A DNA stretch of 64,000 nucleotides from Verrucomicrobiaceae bacterium (GTDB lineage: Bacteria; Verrucomicrobiota; Verrucomicrobiia; Verrucomicrobiales; Verrucomicrobiaceae), in the NCBI GenBank assembly GCA_947507875.1, contig CANNQP010000006.1, positions 1 to 64,000 on the forward strand, given 5' to 3'. The translations under genes and the position numbers were made by a program. Position 1 is the first letter of the stretch. Each line of letters begins with the position of its first letter. The notes under the pieces are model-generated. The model had not been told where the DNA came from and did not search any database. It saw only the letters and a list, made by a program, of their open reading frames with translations. Below are positions 25,515 to 33,400 of the stretch, one piece after another.

Positions 25515-26365
25515 GCCGTGGCTGCCGCCAGGGCGGCGTAGTCGATGGTGCGCAGTCTTTCCTGTCGCGCGCCCATGCGTGGCACGCAATCGAGCAGAGC
25601 TTGAGTGTAGGGATGCTGGGGCCGGGTCAGGATCTCCGCCGTCGGCCCGGTCTCCACGATTTGGCCACGGAACATGACCGCGACACGGTCAGCGACCTCG
25701 CGGATGATTCCCAGGTTGTGCGTGATGAGAATCAAGCTCATGCCCAGGTCACGGCGCAGGCTGGCCAGCAGCTCCATGATTTGCTTTTGGATCGTCACAT
25801 CCAGCGCTGTCGTCGGCTCATCGGCCACGAGCAGCTTCGGACGGCAGCACAGCGCCATGGCGATCATCACGCGCTGCTGCATGCCGCCACTGAGTTCATG
25901 CGGGTAGGCACGCAGGCGCTTTTCCGGCTCGGTGATGCCCACCTTGTCCAACCAGCGGAGGATTTCCGCATCGCGGTCCTTCACCTCGGGGCGATGCAGG
26001 GCCAGCGCCTCGCCGATCTGCGTACGCACGGTCAGTACGGGGTTCAGTGAGGTCGTGGGCTCTTGAAAAACATAGGCAATCTCCCGCCCACGCACCTGCC
26101 GCAGTTGCTTTTCCTTCATCTCCAGCACTCGATGTCCAGCGATGCTCAGCTCTGCCGCCGTGATGCAGGCCGGGGGCTCCGGCAAAAGCCGCGCCAGGGC
26201 CAGGGCGGTCGCACTTTTGCCACTGCCACTCTCCCCCACGATGGCGATGGACTCGCCCTGGGCCAAATCCAGGCTGACCCCACGCACAGCCGGGGTGGGG
26301 GGCGCGTCATGACGGCGAAAGTCGATCTTCAGATCGCGGATGCGCAGCAAGGGGGTGTCAGGCAT
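25511..26365 (-). CDS. Oligopeptide ABC transporter ATP-binding protein (OppD/DppD-like)
   Basis: A 284-residue ABC ATPase. Walker A G44-ESGSGK-S51, the Q-loop YVFQEPTTSLNPV, signature LSGGMQQRVMIAMAL, Walker B LLVADEPTTALD and H-loop LILITHNLG are all present. The C-terminal QHPYTQALLDCVPRM is the oligopeptide-transporter tail, but it stops soon after, without the Fe-S cysteine cluster found in many OppD proteins, so it is shorter than usual (about 325). It follows the binding-protein gene after 54 bases on the same strand. No OppF is seen, so the transporter may use this ATPase as a homodimer. Confidence 0.92.
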   Translation of the reverse strand: MPDTPLLRIRDLKIDFRRHDAPPTPAVRGVSLDLAQGESIAIVGESGSGKSATALALARLLPEPPACITAAELSIAGHRVLEMKEKQLRQVRGREIAYVFQEPTTSLNPVLTVRTQIGEALALHRPEVKDRDAEILRWLDKVGITEPEKRLRAYPHELSGGMQQRVMIAMALCCRPKLLVADEPTTALDVTIQKQIMELLASLRRDLGMSLILITHNLGIIREVADRVAVMFRGQIVETGPTAEILTRPQHPYTQALLDCVPRMGARQERLRTIDYAALAAATA

Positions 26366-26419
26366 GATGGCGGATGATGCGGTGGCAGGGAGAGGAAGAC
26401 AAGGTCGCAGTGCAGCTGC

Positions 26420-28507
26420 TCAATCCGGGGCCAACATGCGCAGCGGACGTGTCGGTCTTGGTGCATCGATCAGCGCAGGCAGCAGATCTCGCAGCGTGCA
26501 GCCACGGGGAAAAGTCAGGTCTGCGAGCGCGGGAAAGCGGCTCGTCAGCACATGCAGTCGCTCTTCATCGCTAAAGAGTGGCAGAGCTGGCTGCAGCTGG
26601 CGCAGGCGTGCCTCCACCGCCGCCACCCGCGCTGGCATCTGCTCTGGGTCGAACTCCGCCATCAGAGCCTCCAGCCGCAGGTCCAGCTGCGAATCAGCCA
26701 ACTGGCTCACGTTGGGCCCCAGGCCAGACCGCTGACTGCTGTGCCACCATGGCAGCACATCCCACCCGGGGACAAAACCCGCCGCCACCAGGGCGATGTC
26801 GAACCGCCCGGCCTGCAATTCCATCAAATAACTGCCCGCAGGCACCTCCGTGACCTCCACCTCGACGCCCAGCGACTTCCAGCTAGTGACCAGCGCCTCC
26901 GCCAGCCGCTGGCGCTCCGCATTCTCCGCTGGGATCACCAGCCGCAGTCGCATCGCCTGAGCCAGCTGACGCAGCCGCCCCTCCACATCCTGCCCCCAGC
27001 CGGCCGACTTCAGCAGCTCTAGCACCTGAGAGCGCCGCACCGCAGGCACCAGCCCAGCTCCCGGCGCTGGCTGCAGTGGGGAAAACCAGCACCCAGGGGG
27101 GAAAAAACCATCCTGCACCCGCAGGGCCATGCCGGGCAGGCGGCTCAGCAGTTCCTCACGATCCAAGGCGAGACTCAGCGCCTGACGCACGCGGGGATCT
27201 TTCAGCGACGCGGCCTCCGTGTGCCACACCAGCATCAGCTGGTGACGTGCAGGCAGGCGCAACGGCACGTAACGGCTCGTCAGCGGACGCGGCACGGGCC
27301 AGGACACATCATCCCCCTGCGCCGTATCTACCTGAGTGCTGAGGACCACGATCTGGCGAATCGGCACCGCCAGGCCCTGACCCGACCGCTTTTCCAACAT
27401 CAACTGATCCGCGTCTCGTCGCGCCACTTGCCAGGCCCCAGCCCCTGGCGGCTCCGACTCTGCAAAATCAGAAACATGCTGCGCCAGCCACGCCGCCGGC
27501 AGGATGGGCAAAAGCGTCCACCCCGGCAGGGCGGGGCTATGGGCCCGGCGATAGATCACCCGCACCAGCCCAGGCTCAGGAGAGGTCACCTCCTGAATGT
27601 GCTGAAAGGCCTCCTTTCCCACCACCGGCCAGGGACGTGCCAGCATCTGCGTCAGCGTGGCCCGCACATCCTCCACCGTGATGGCACTGCCATCTGGCCA
27701 CGTCACCCCAGCACGCAAGCGAAAGTCCAGCACCGGCTCGACCAGGGCAGAGGCTTCATCGATCAACTGGATCTCCAGCATCGGATGATGACGTGGGGCG
27801 AGCCACTGCGTTAGCTGCTGCTGCGCCTGCACCGCCGGTCGCGTGCACACCATCTCGCACGTGCCATCCTCCGCGAACCACAGACGCTTCGTGGTGGCAG
27901 CATGCTCAGGATCGCGGGCAAAGGACTCCAGCACCAACCGTGCGCTCGGCGGTGCCAGGATGCGTAAACGAGAAAGCCGCAGCGGTCCGCTCGCCGCCAG
28001 CACCCGACCCACATCCGCCGCCACCATGCCGCCCGGCTGGGTAAAGCGCAGGTGCAGCGCCTCCGCCTCCGTAGCAACCGCCTCCAGATCCCAACGGCTG
28101 CGACGCTCCGCCGGCAGGTCCTGCAGCTCATGCGCTGCCGCACGCGCTGCCTCGGGGCTGGCAAACCAGCACGTCATCTCCTGGCGCCACATCCACTCCT
28201 CCGCCAGGGCCGGGGCCAGCCTGCCCTCGCGATCGTAGCGCACCAGCGGCTCATGCAGCAAATCCAGTACCTGACGACCGGCCACCTCCTCCGTCACGTA
28301 GGGATTCAGCAGCGGCAGTGCCCCTGGCAGCCGCACCACCAGTCGATCCGACATCGCCCGCCCAGGGCGCACCGGCGCGGGGGCATCCGCCGCCGGCTTC
28401 GGCCCTGGAGCCACCGACTCCTTTCGACAAGCACTACCCCCCAGCAGCAGCACCCCTCCCAGCCAAGCAGGCAGGGTCCAGCAGCGTGAGGTCAGGTTCA
28501 GCGTCAT
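26420..28507 (-). CDS. Family 5 extracellular solute-binding lipoprotein
   Basis: A 695-residue substrate-binding protein for an Opp/Dpp-type peptide importer. The signal ends at a lipobox LLGGSAC with Cys27 as the lipidation site. Family 5 features: LLNPYVTEEVAGRQVLDLLH, AEEWMW, FRLRAGVTWPDGSAITVEDV (the hallmark), PRVRQALSLALDREELL and RLRLVIPAEN. It is longer than typical (about 530-560) owing to an inserted segment between about 110 and 240. The start at 28507 is preferred over 28534. A 900-base stretch without genes separates it from the copper block. Confidence 0.92.
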   Translation of the reverse strand: MTLNLTSRCWTLPAWLGGVLLLGGSACRKESVAPGPKPAADAPAPVRPGRAMSDRLVVRLPGALPLLNPYVTEEVAGRQVLDLLHEPLVRYDREGRLAPALAEEWMWRQEMTCWFASPEAARAAAHELQDLPAERRSRWDLEAVATEAEALHLRFTQPGGMVAADVGRVLAASGPLRLSRLRILAPPSARLVLESFARDPEHAATTKRLWFAEDGTCEMVCTRPAVQAQQQLTQWLAPRHHPMLEIQLIDEASALVEPVLDFRLRAGVTWPDGSAITVEDVRATLTQMLARPWPVVGKEAFQHIQEVTSPEPGLVRVIYRRAHSPALPGWTLLPILPAAWLAQHVSDFAESEPPGAGAWQVARRDADQLMLEKRSGQGLAVPIRQIVVLSTQVDTAQGDDVSWPVPRPLTSRYVPLRLPARHQLMLVWHTEAASLKDPRVRQALSLALDREELLSRLPGMALRVQDGFFPPGCWFSPLQPAPGAGLVPAVRRSQVLELLKSAGWGQDVEGRLRQLAQAMRLRLVIPAENAERQRLAEALVTSWKSLGVEVEVTEVPAGSYLMELQAGRFDIALVAAGFVPGWDVLPWWHSSQRSGLGPNVSQLADSQLDLRLEALMAEFDPEQMPARVAAVEARLRQLQPALPLFSDEERLHVLTSRFPALADLTFPRGCTLRDLLPALIDAPRPTRPLRMLAPD

Positions 28508-28579
28508 CAATCCTCCCAGCTTACGCACCGCCACCGCCGTCCTTCAACCTTCCTGCCAGCTTGGATGCAAAAGAAGCCA

Positions 28580-28690
28580 GCATCTCCGCCCCCTCCCAGC
28601 GCCAACGGCGCGTCCCATCTCAGCCCAGGGCAACGCCCTGGGGAACCTGGGCCACCCTCTACCCGCCAGAGCCCTGAAGGGGCGTCCCAT
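28580..28690. repeat. REP-like palindromic element
   Basis: Contains AGCGCCAACGGCGCGTCCCA, a perfect palindrome CCCAGGGC/GCCCTGGG (28624-28642, loop AAC) and AGCCCTGAAGGGGCGTCCCA. This string of short palindromes ending in GTCCCAT is a layout I associate with highly repeated intergenic elements of Verrucomicrobiota and Planctomycetota. It lies just upstream of the binding-protein gene. Confidence 0.6.
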
Positions 28691-29245
28691 GCGCGTTCAG
28701 ATTCGGGGCATCCCTCCTGATCTCCGCTTCTCCAGAGCTTGCCAACCCTGATTTTGCTGTCGTCGAAGACCATTCGCTTCTGCACGAAAACTGTTTCCCT
28801 CCCACCGGGAATCCGCTCCTCGTGTCAGGGAGGGCTTCCCTTCAAGGCTTGAACGACTCTTTTCTCAAAGAAGGGAGCCCGTTTCCGCCCGAAAGCGGCG
28901 GTCATTTTCCAGAAGAATCTTTCCCACCCTGAGAAAAGCCATCGCTGCCTGACCCACCCTACCCGCCTGCACCCACAGCACATCTGGCTGCTTTGGTCTG
29001 GATCGGACGGACCTGCGATGCCGCGATCACCCTCCCACACACTCATCCCGGTCGGGCTGAGCCCTTGGCAGTGTGCTGGCCATCTCGGTGATGGGCATTT
29101 CTGCATGGATCAAGCGGCAGCCCAGCGGGAGCGCAGGGCCGTAGAGCGAGCTTCCAAGTTCGTTCCACGGTGCTCAGAGTCGTGCTTCCGAAAAGCGCGA
29201 AACGCACCTGCTAAGGTCTTGATGCAACGAGGGCTGGCAGCTCTG
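28691..29245. other. Gene-poor stretch beside the copper block
   Basis: No convincing gene. An open frame on the minus strand (28825-29106) is Arg/Trp-rich with no domain pattern and was not accepted. A 13-base stretch GCTTCCAAGTTCG at 29150-29162 resembles half of the palindromes at 42421-42485. The region probably consists of repeat debris. Confidence 0.5.
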
Positions 29246-29363
29246 CTATCGGCCTTCAGTCAGCCTATTCTGCATCCACTTCCCCGCCGCCTTGCCGCCG
29301 GTCTCCACGGGCAGCGACTGGCCCTGCAAACAGACGTATTCTTTCCAGGAGCCTTCGTGGAGG
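29246..29363 (-). pseudogene. Rhodanese-tail remnant, left copy
   Basis: On the minus strand, in one frame, this reads CLHEGSWKEYVCLQGQSLPV then ETGGKAAGKW and a TAG stop at 29246-29248. LY/H-EGSWKEY is reminiscent of the C-terminal strand of sulfurtransferases (LYDGSWxEW). No start or upstream domain exists. Its core (29281-29363) is a direct repeat of 33215-33298. Confidence 0.5.
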
Positions 29364-29405
29364 CAGGCGTGGTTTCCGTGCGCGGTGCGAAGGGGCTGAC
29401 ATCCA

Positions 29406-30140
29406 TCATCCATGCGGCAAAAGCAGGCCGAGGAGAGCCATGGCGAGCATCAAGCCGTCCTCGATGATGGTGACGGTGGACATGGGGAGGTTGAAGACGG
29501 TGCCGAGGCAGGCGCAGCGGATGGTCTGCCTGGAGGTGACGGCTTTGATGACGCCAAGAAGGCTGATGCCCATGATGAAGGCGGTGGCGAGATTCACGCC
29601 AAAGGGCTGCCACGCGGCGAGGTAGGCATGTCCGAGGGTCAGCTCGATGAAGGGATAAACGTAGCCGTAGCTGGGCCATGCCTTCGCCACGAGATCATAG
29701 CTGCGGTAGGCATCGGCAAAGCCGCGCAGGTCGAGCATTTTGAAAAAGGAGAAGGCGACGAAGAAGCCGCCCATGAAGAGGCGCATGGCCTCCATGAGCT
29801 GAAAATGACCGCTGGCGATGCTGGCGGCGAAGATGACGAGCAGCAGGTAGGCGAGCAGGATGAGCAGGGGCTTGTAGGTCTGCGCGGATTTCGGTGGCAA
29901 GGCGGAAGCGGGCATGGCGGGAGCCGCTTCCTCGGCCACGCGGTATTTGCCGAGCGGCTGGAGCCATTCATTGACCTCGGCACGGCTCAAGGCGGCGCGG
30001 GTCACGATGCGTGCCTGCGCCGGCGTGAGGGTGACGGTGACCTCCGTGATGTCCGGGTGCTCCTGAAGGCGGGCGGTGATCCTGGCGACGCACGAGCCGC
30101 AGCTCATGCCGCAGAGCGGAAAGGTTTGGGGGAGGTTCAT
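29406..30140 (-). CDS. HMA domain fused to MauE-like membrane domain
   Basis: A 244-residue protein. Residues 1-68 are a heavy-metal-associated domain with the metal-binding GMSCGSC (C14, C17) and the typical TARLQEHPDITEVTVTLTPA. After a linker come four or five hydrophobic helices of the MauE/DoxX redox type, with CACLGTVFNLPM near residue 213. The first domain should bind Cu(I) or a similar soft metal; the membrane part could pass thiols or electrons. The start at 30140 was chosen because the HMA motif is near the N terminus; the frame is open upstream without family character. It ends the copper operon. Confidence 0.87.
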   Translation of the reverse strand: MNLPQTFPLCGMSCGSCVARITARLQEHPDITEVTVTLTPAQARIVTRAALSRAEVNEWLQPLGKYRVAEEAAPAMPASALPPKSAQTYKPLLILLAYLLLVIFAASIASGHFQLMEAMRLFMGGFFVAFSFFKMLDLRGFADAYRSYDLVAKAWPSYGYVYPFIELTLGHAYLAAWQPFGVNLATAFIMGISLLGVIKAVTSRQTIRCACLGTVFNLPMSTVTIIEDGLMLAMALLGLLLPHG

Positions 30141-30209
30141 GGTGGGAAATGAGCTGCGCCACCTGGCGGCAATCTGGCGGCCGGGTGGCATGGTGGGGTG
30201 CTGCAGAGC

Positions 30210-30434
30210 CTACTTGAGCTTGGCGAGGTATTTGGCCGGGTTAGCGTCGAACTTCTTCACGCAGGGTTTGCAGCAGAATTTGATCTCCTGGCCTTCGTGC
30301 GATTTGACGATGACCTTGCCCATGCTGCCGAGCTTGTTGCCGCTGACGATGCAGGTCGGCAGGGGATAAGGTTTGTCGGCGGCGAGGCCGGTGCTGGCGA
30401 GGGCGATGAGGAGGGTGGTGAGGAGCGTTTTCAT
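30210..30434 (-). CDS. Small exported YHS-like metal-binding protein
   Basis: A 74-residue protein with a Sec signal (MKTLLTTLLIALASTGLAA) and a short mature part rich in Cys: PTCIVSGNKLG and IKFCCKPCVKKFDANPAKYL. The spacing of the Cys and the FxxNPxxY segment matches YHS/TRASH-like metal-binding modules. It is likely a periplasmic copper or heavy-metal carrier. It lies between the multicopper oxidase fusion (42 bases) and the HMA-MauE gene (70 bases) on the same strand. Confidence 0.86.
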   Translation of the reverse strand: MKTLLTTLLIALASTGLAADKPYPLPTCIVSGNKLGSMGKVIVKSHEGQEIKFCCKPCVKKFDANPAKYLAKLK

Positions 30435-30476
30435 GGGGTGTGTTTGCTTGGGGGTTTTTGTGATGACGGACGGTCA

Positions 30477-32624
30477 TCAAAAGCGGATGAGCACGCCGAC
30501 GCCGGGGCCGTAGTCGGAGTGGTAGGAGGCGGTCAATGAAGTGTGCCGGGTGAGGGTGTAGTCGGCTCCGGCGCTCCATTCCCAGCGGGTGCCGGTGTCG
30601 TAAAAGACATCTCCCCAAGCGCCGAGACGCGGGGTGAGCTGAAATCGCTTGGCGAGGCTGAAGCGGGCATCGCCTTCGGTATCGAGGCTAACGTTGAGCC
30701 AGGCCATGAGCGGGAGGCGGTAGTTGATGCCGATGAGGCCGCGATCTTTGGCGTCCTCATCATTGGTGAGGCGATAGCCAGCGAAGGCTTGGAAGTTCAG
30801 GTTGAAGTAGCGCTGGTAGAGGAGGTCGAGCTCGTATTGCGGCTCGTCCACGCGCTCCCAGCCGACCTCCCAGGCGAGCTGGATGTCGTTCTTCGGGTTC
30901 ATCCAGGTGAGCAGGCCCTCGCTCATGTTCGTCTGGAGACTGGCGGCTCCCCAGACGTAGCTCATGTCGTGGGCGTGCTCGCCGAGGCCATGTGGATCGA
31001 GTTTTCCAACTCGATCATCTGCGACGTGCGCGGTGGGTGATTTCGGCATCTCTTGCAGGACAGAATCCATGCGGGCAGGAGTGCCCGCATCACTCCTTTC
31101 CTCATAGCGGAAGACGCGGGCCATGCCGCTCATCATGTGATAAAGGATGTGGCAGTGGAACATCCAGTCGTGCGCCTCGTTCGCCTCGAACTCGACGGTG
31201 CGGCTGCTCATGGGCGGGACATCGACAGTGTGCTTCAGTGGTGAGCGGGCACCCTTTCCCATGAGCAGGCGGAAGAAGTGGCCATGCAGATGAATGGGGT
31301 GGTGCATCATGGTGTCGTTCACCAGTTCCAGCTCGATGATCTCGCCCTTTTTGATGATGACATAGGGCTGCTCGGCGATGGTTTTGCCGTCAAAGCTCCA
31401 GATGTAGCGATTCATGTCACCAGTGAGGTGGAGGGTGATTTTCCGACGCGGGAGGTTCTTGGGCAAAGAGGTGTCTTTGATGGCTTTGAGCAGGCGATAG
31501 GGCGATCCCGGGCGTGGGAGGTTCAAAGAGGCACGCGGATCATCTTCCTGCTCTTCGAGGGCGAGATTGAGCATCTCATCCATTTGGTAAAGATTTGGCC
31601 GTGGCGGCACGGGGGCGGCATGAGGCTCGCCTTTGCCAAAAAGGGCGCTACTGTGGCCGCTGCCGTCCTGCGTGGTGAAGCGCAGCTCATGCTGGCCGCT
31701 TTTGGGAATGGTCATGAGCAGGTCGTAGGTCTCGGCGATGCCCATGAGGAACATCGGCACACTCACCGGCTGCACCGGCGGACCGTCGGCTGCGATGATG
31801 GTGAGCGGCCCGGCGGAGGAGCTGAGGTAGTAGTAGCTGGCGGCGGAGGCATTGATGATGCGCAGGCGCACGCGTTCACCGGGAAGGCCTTCGATGCGTG
31901 TCTGGCGCTGTCCATTGATGAGGAAGGCATGGTAGCCCACATCAGACACATCCATCGGCATCATGCGGTCCCACTCGCGGCGGAAGTAGTCCTTTAAGTT
32001 GCCGCGTTTCCACGCGCCGAGGATGGACTGCGAGTTCCGCCGCATGAGGCCGAAGTAGTCGCTGCCACGCATGAGCATGCGCATGACCTCCATGGGATCG
32101 GTGTCGGTCCAGTCGGAGAGGATGAGCACTTGTTCACGGTCGGCTTTGACTGGCTCGCCGCCGCTTGGCTCGACGACGATGCCGCCATAGACGCCGCTCT
32201 GCTCCTGCAAATGCGTGTGCGAATGAAACCAGTAGGTGCCGCTGTGTCGCAGCGTGAACTGAAAGGTATGCGTGCTGCCCGGCTTGATGGGCGGCGTGGT
32301 GACGTGCGGCACGCCGTCTTCTTTGTTCGGCAGGAGCAGGCCGTGCCAGTGCGTGGAGGTTTCCTCGTTCTTGAGGTCGTTGTGGACGCGGATGCGGGCA
32401 AAGTCGCCCTCACGGAAACGCAGCACCGGGCCGGGGATGCTGCCATTGATGGCGAGCACGTGGACGGGCCTGCCAGCGGGGCTTTGCGTGTGCTCGGCGA
32501 TGTGCAGATCGTATTCGACGACGCGCTGGCCGGGAGCGGGCTTGTTCTTCCCGCATTCATCACAGGCAAGGACGGTCGCAGGTGCCATGAGCATGGCACA
32601 GCCGAGGAGAGGGAATGTTTTCAC
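30477..32624 (-). CDS. CopA-like multicopper oxidase fused to CopB-like outer-membrane barrel
   Basis: A 715-residue fusion. The N-terminal signal (MKTFPLLGCAMLMAPATVLA then C21) may also be a lipobox. Residues about 30-510 are a three-cupredoxin multicopper oxidase: H92-W-H-G95, H134-S-H-T-H138, H441-HPIHLHGH and the type 1/trinuclear set H490-C-H-ILYHMMSGM501. Residues about 545-715 resemble CopB, with alternating strands such as YELDLLYQRYFNLNFQAFAG, WLNVSLDTEGDARFSLAKRF, LGAWGDVFYDT and YTLTRHTSLTASYHSDYGP, ending in a C-terminal Phe as in outer-membrane proteins. CopB is normally separate and longer. It probably oxidises Cu(I) in the periplasm while anchored in the outer membrane. Confidence 0.9.
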   Translation of the reverse strand: MKTFPLLGCAMLMAPATVLACDECGKNKPAPGQRVVEYDLHIAEHTQSPAGRPVHVLAINGSIPGPVLRFREGDFARIRVHNDLKNEETSTHWHGLLLPNKEDGVPHVTTPPIKPGSTHTFQFTLRHSGTYWFHSHTHLQEQSGVYGGIVVEPSGGEPVKADREQVLILSDWTDTDPMEVMRMLMRGSDYFGLMRRNSQSILGAWKRGNLKDYFRREWDRMMPMDVSDVGYHAFLINGQRQTRIEGLPGERVRLRIINASAASYYYLSSSAGPLTIIAADGPPVQPVSVPMFLMGIAETYDLLMTIPKSGQHELRFTTQDGSGHSSALFGKGEPHAAPVPPRPNLYQMDEMLNLALEEQEDDPRASLNLPRPGSPYRLLKAIKDTSLPKNLPRRKITLHLTGDMNRYIWSFDGKTIAEQPYVIIKKGEIIELELVNDTMMHHPIHLHGHFFRLLMGKGARSPLKHTVDVPPMSSRTVEFEANEAHDWMFHCHILYHMMSGMARVFRYEERSDAGTPARMDSVLQEMPKSPTAHVADDRVGKLDPHGLGEHAHDMSYVWGAASLQTNMSEGLLTWMNPKNDIQLAWEVGWERVDEPQYELDLLYQRYFNLNFQAFAGYRLTNDEDAKDRGLIGINYRLPLMAWLNVSLDTEGDARFSLAKRFQLTPRLGAWGDVFYDTGTRWEWSAGADYTLTRHTSLTASYHSDYGPGVGVLIRF

Positions 32625-32663
32625 GAAGAGTCTAAATCAAAGCGTTGGTCACAAAGGAAACAC

Positions 32664-32709
32664 GCCCGCTGTGCATGACGATCCACGAAGGGGATCATGC
32701 CACGCGGGC
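32664..32709. promoter_or_regulatory. Imperfect hairpin between Cys-rich gene and copper oxidase
   Basis: Nested complementary arms GCCCGC (32664)...GCGGGC (32704), GCAT...ATGC and GATCC...GGATC close on a 6-base loop, with a 3/3 internal loop and a 3-base bulge. It stands in the 111-base gap before the multicopper oxidase start on the minus strand. It could attenuate read-through or bind a regulator; no T-run follows it. Confidence 0.45.
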
Positions 32710-32735
32710 ACAATGCGTCTGTGTCAGGCCCGCAT

Positions 32736-33107
32736 TCAGTTCAAGAAGGAGCAAAACAGCACCATCAGCCGGACATGCGGCGGGGTGCGTGTCGGCTCAT
32801 TGAAAACGGGCCGGTTTGCGCGGCTCGTCTCTTTTGAAGAAAGGATTAGCAAAGGAGGCAGCTCCTTCCAAACCACCAACGGGATGTGGTCGCGGTTCGA
32901 AGAAGGTGGCGGCAAATGAGCTGGAGTGCTGTTTTGCCCTTCTGAAGGACCTGCCGAGCAAGCGCAGTCTCCCGGGCCCTCCTCAGCCAGCCACGCGCAG
33001 CAGTCCATGGTGCATTTTGCCTTCACGGGAGCCTGCAAGGCCGTCAGCGGCGCTGTCTGCATCAGCAGCAGGAGCAGCATCAGGCAAATCTGGAGGGCGC
33101 GTTTCAT
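32736..33107 (-). CDS. Cys-rich exported protein at head of copper block
   Basis: A 123-residue protein with a strong Sec signal (MKRALQICLMLLLLLMQTAP, cleaved near LQA). The mature N-terminal part is Cys-rich: KCTMDCCAWLAEEGPGDCAC, a CxxxCC...CxC array that could bind Cu(I). The rest is Pro-rich and has no known domain. It is the first gene on the minus strand before the multicopper oxidase fusion, with 111 bases between. I know similar Met/Cys-rich secreted proteins near copper genes in related genomes, but I cannot assign a family. Confidence 0.65.
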   Translation of the reverse strand: MKRALQICLMLLLLLMQTAPLTALQAPVKAKCTMDCCAWLAEEGPGDCACSAGPSEGQNSTPAHLPPPSSNRDHIPLVVWKELPPLLILSSKETSRANRPVFNEPTRTPPHVRLMVLFCSFLN

Positions 33108-33188
33108 CGACGGGTGAGGATGGACTCAGCCCGGTTTACATCAAGCCTTTTGGATTGTGCTTCTGTGTGTGACTATTGCCTCCTGTCC

Positions 33189-33329
33189 TCATGGCGCTGG
33201 GCACCGCTTTCTTTTCCCCGCCGCCTTGCCGCCGGTCTCGGCGGGGAGCGATTTGCCATCGAGCCAGACGTATTCTTTCCAGGAGCCTTCGTAGAGGTGG
33301 ACGGGCGTCGATGAGGCGGTCGACGTCAT
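33189..33329 (-). pseudogene. Rhodanese-tail remnant or small ORF, right copy
   Basis: A 46-codon frame with ATG at 33329, a Shine-Dalgarno-like GGGAGG 10 bases before it, and stop at 33189-33191. It reads SSTPVHLYEGSWKEYVWLDG then SLPAETGGKAAGK. The HLYEGSWKEY part resembles the C-terminal strand of sulfurtransferases. It could be a real small gene, but the shared tail with 29246-29363 makes a duplicated gene remnant more likely. Confidence 0.5.
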
Positions 33330-33400
33330 GAAAAGACCTCCCTGTCTTGGGCTGCTGCCAGTTTGATTTCACGAAGCTGCCGAAGTGAAGACGGGTCGGA

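Noticed and set aside
29018-29467. Plus-strand frame of 149 codons
   Set aside because: Overlaps the rhodanese-tail remnant and the end of the HMA-MauE gene; no recognisable features.
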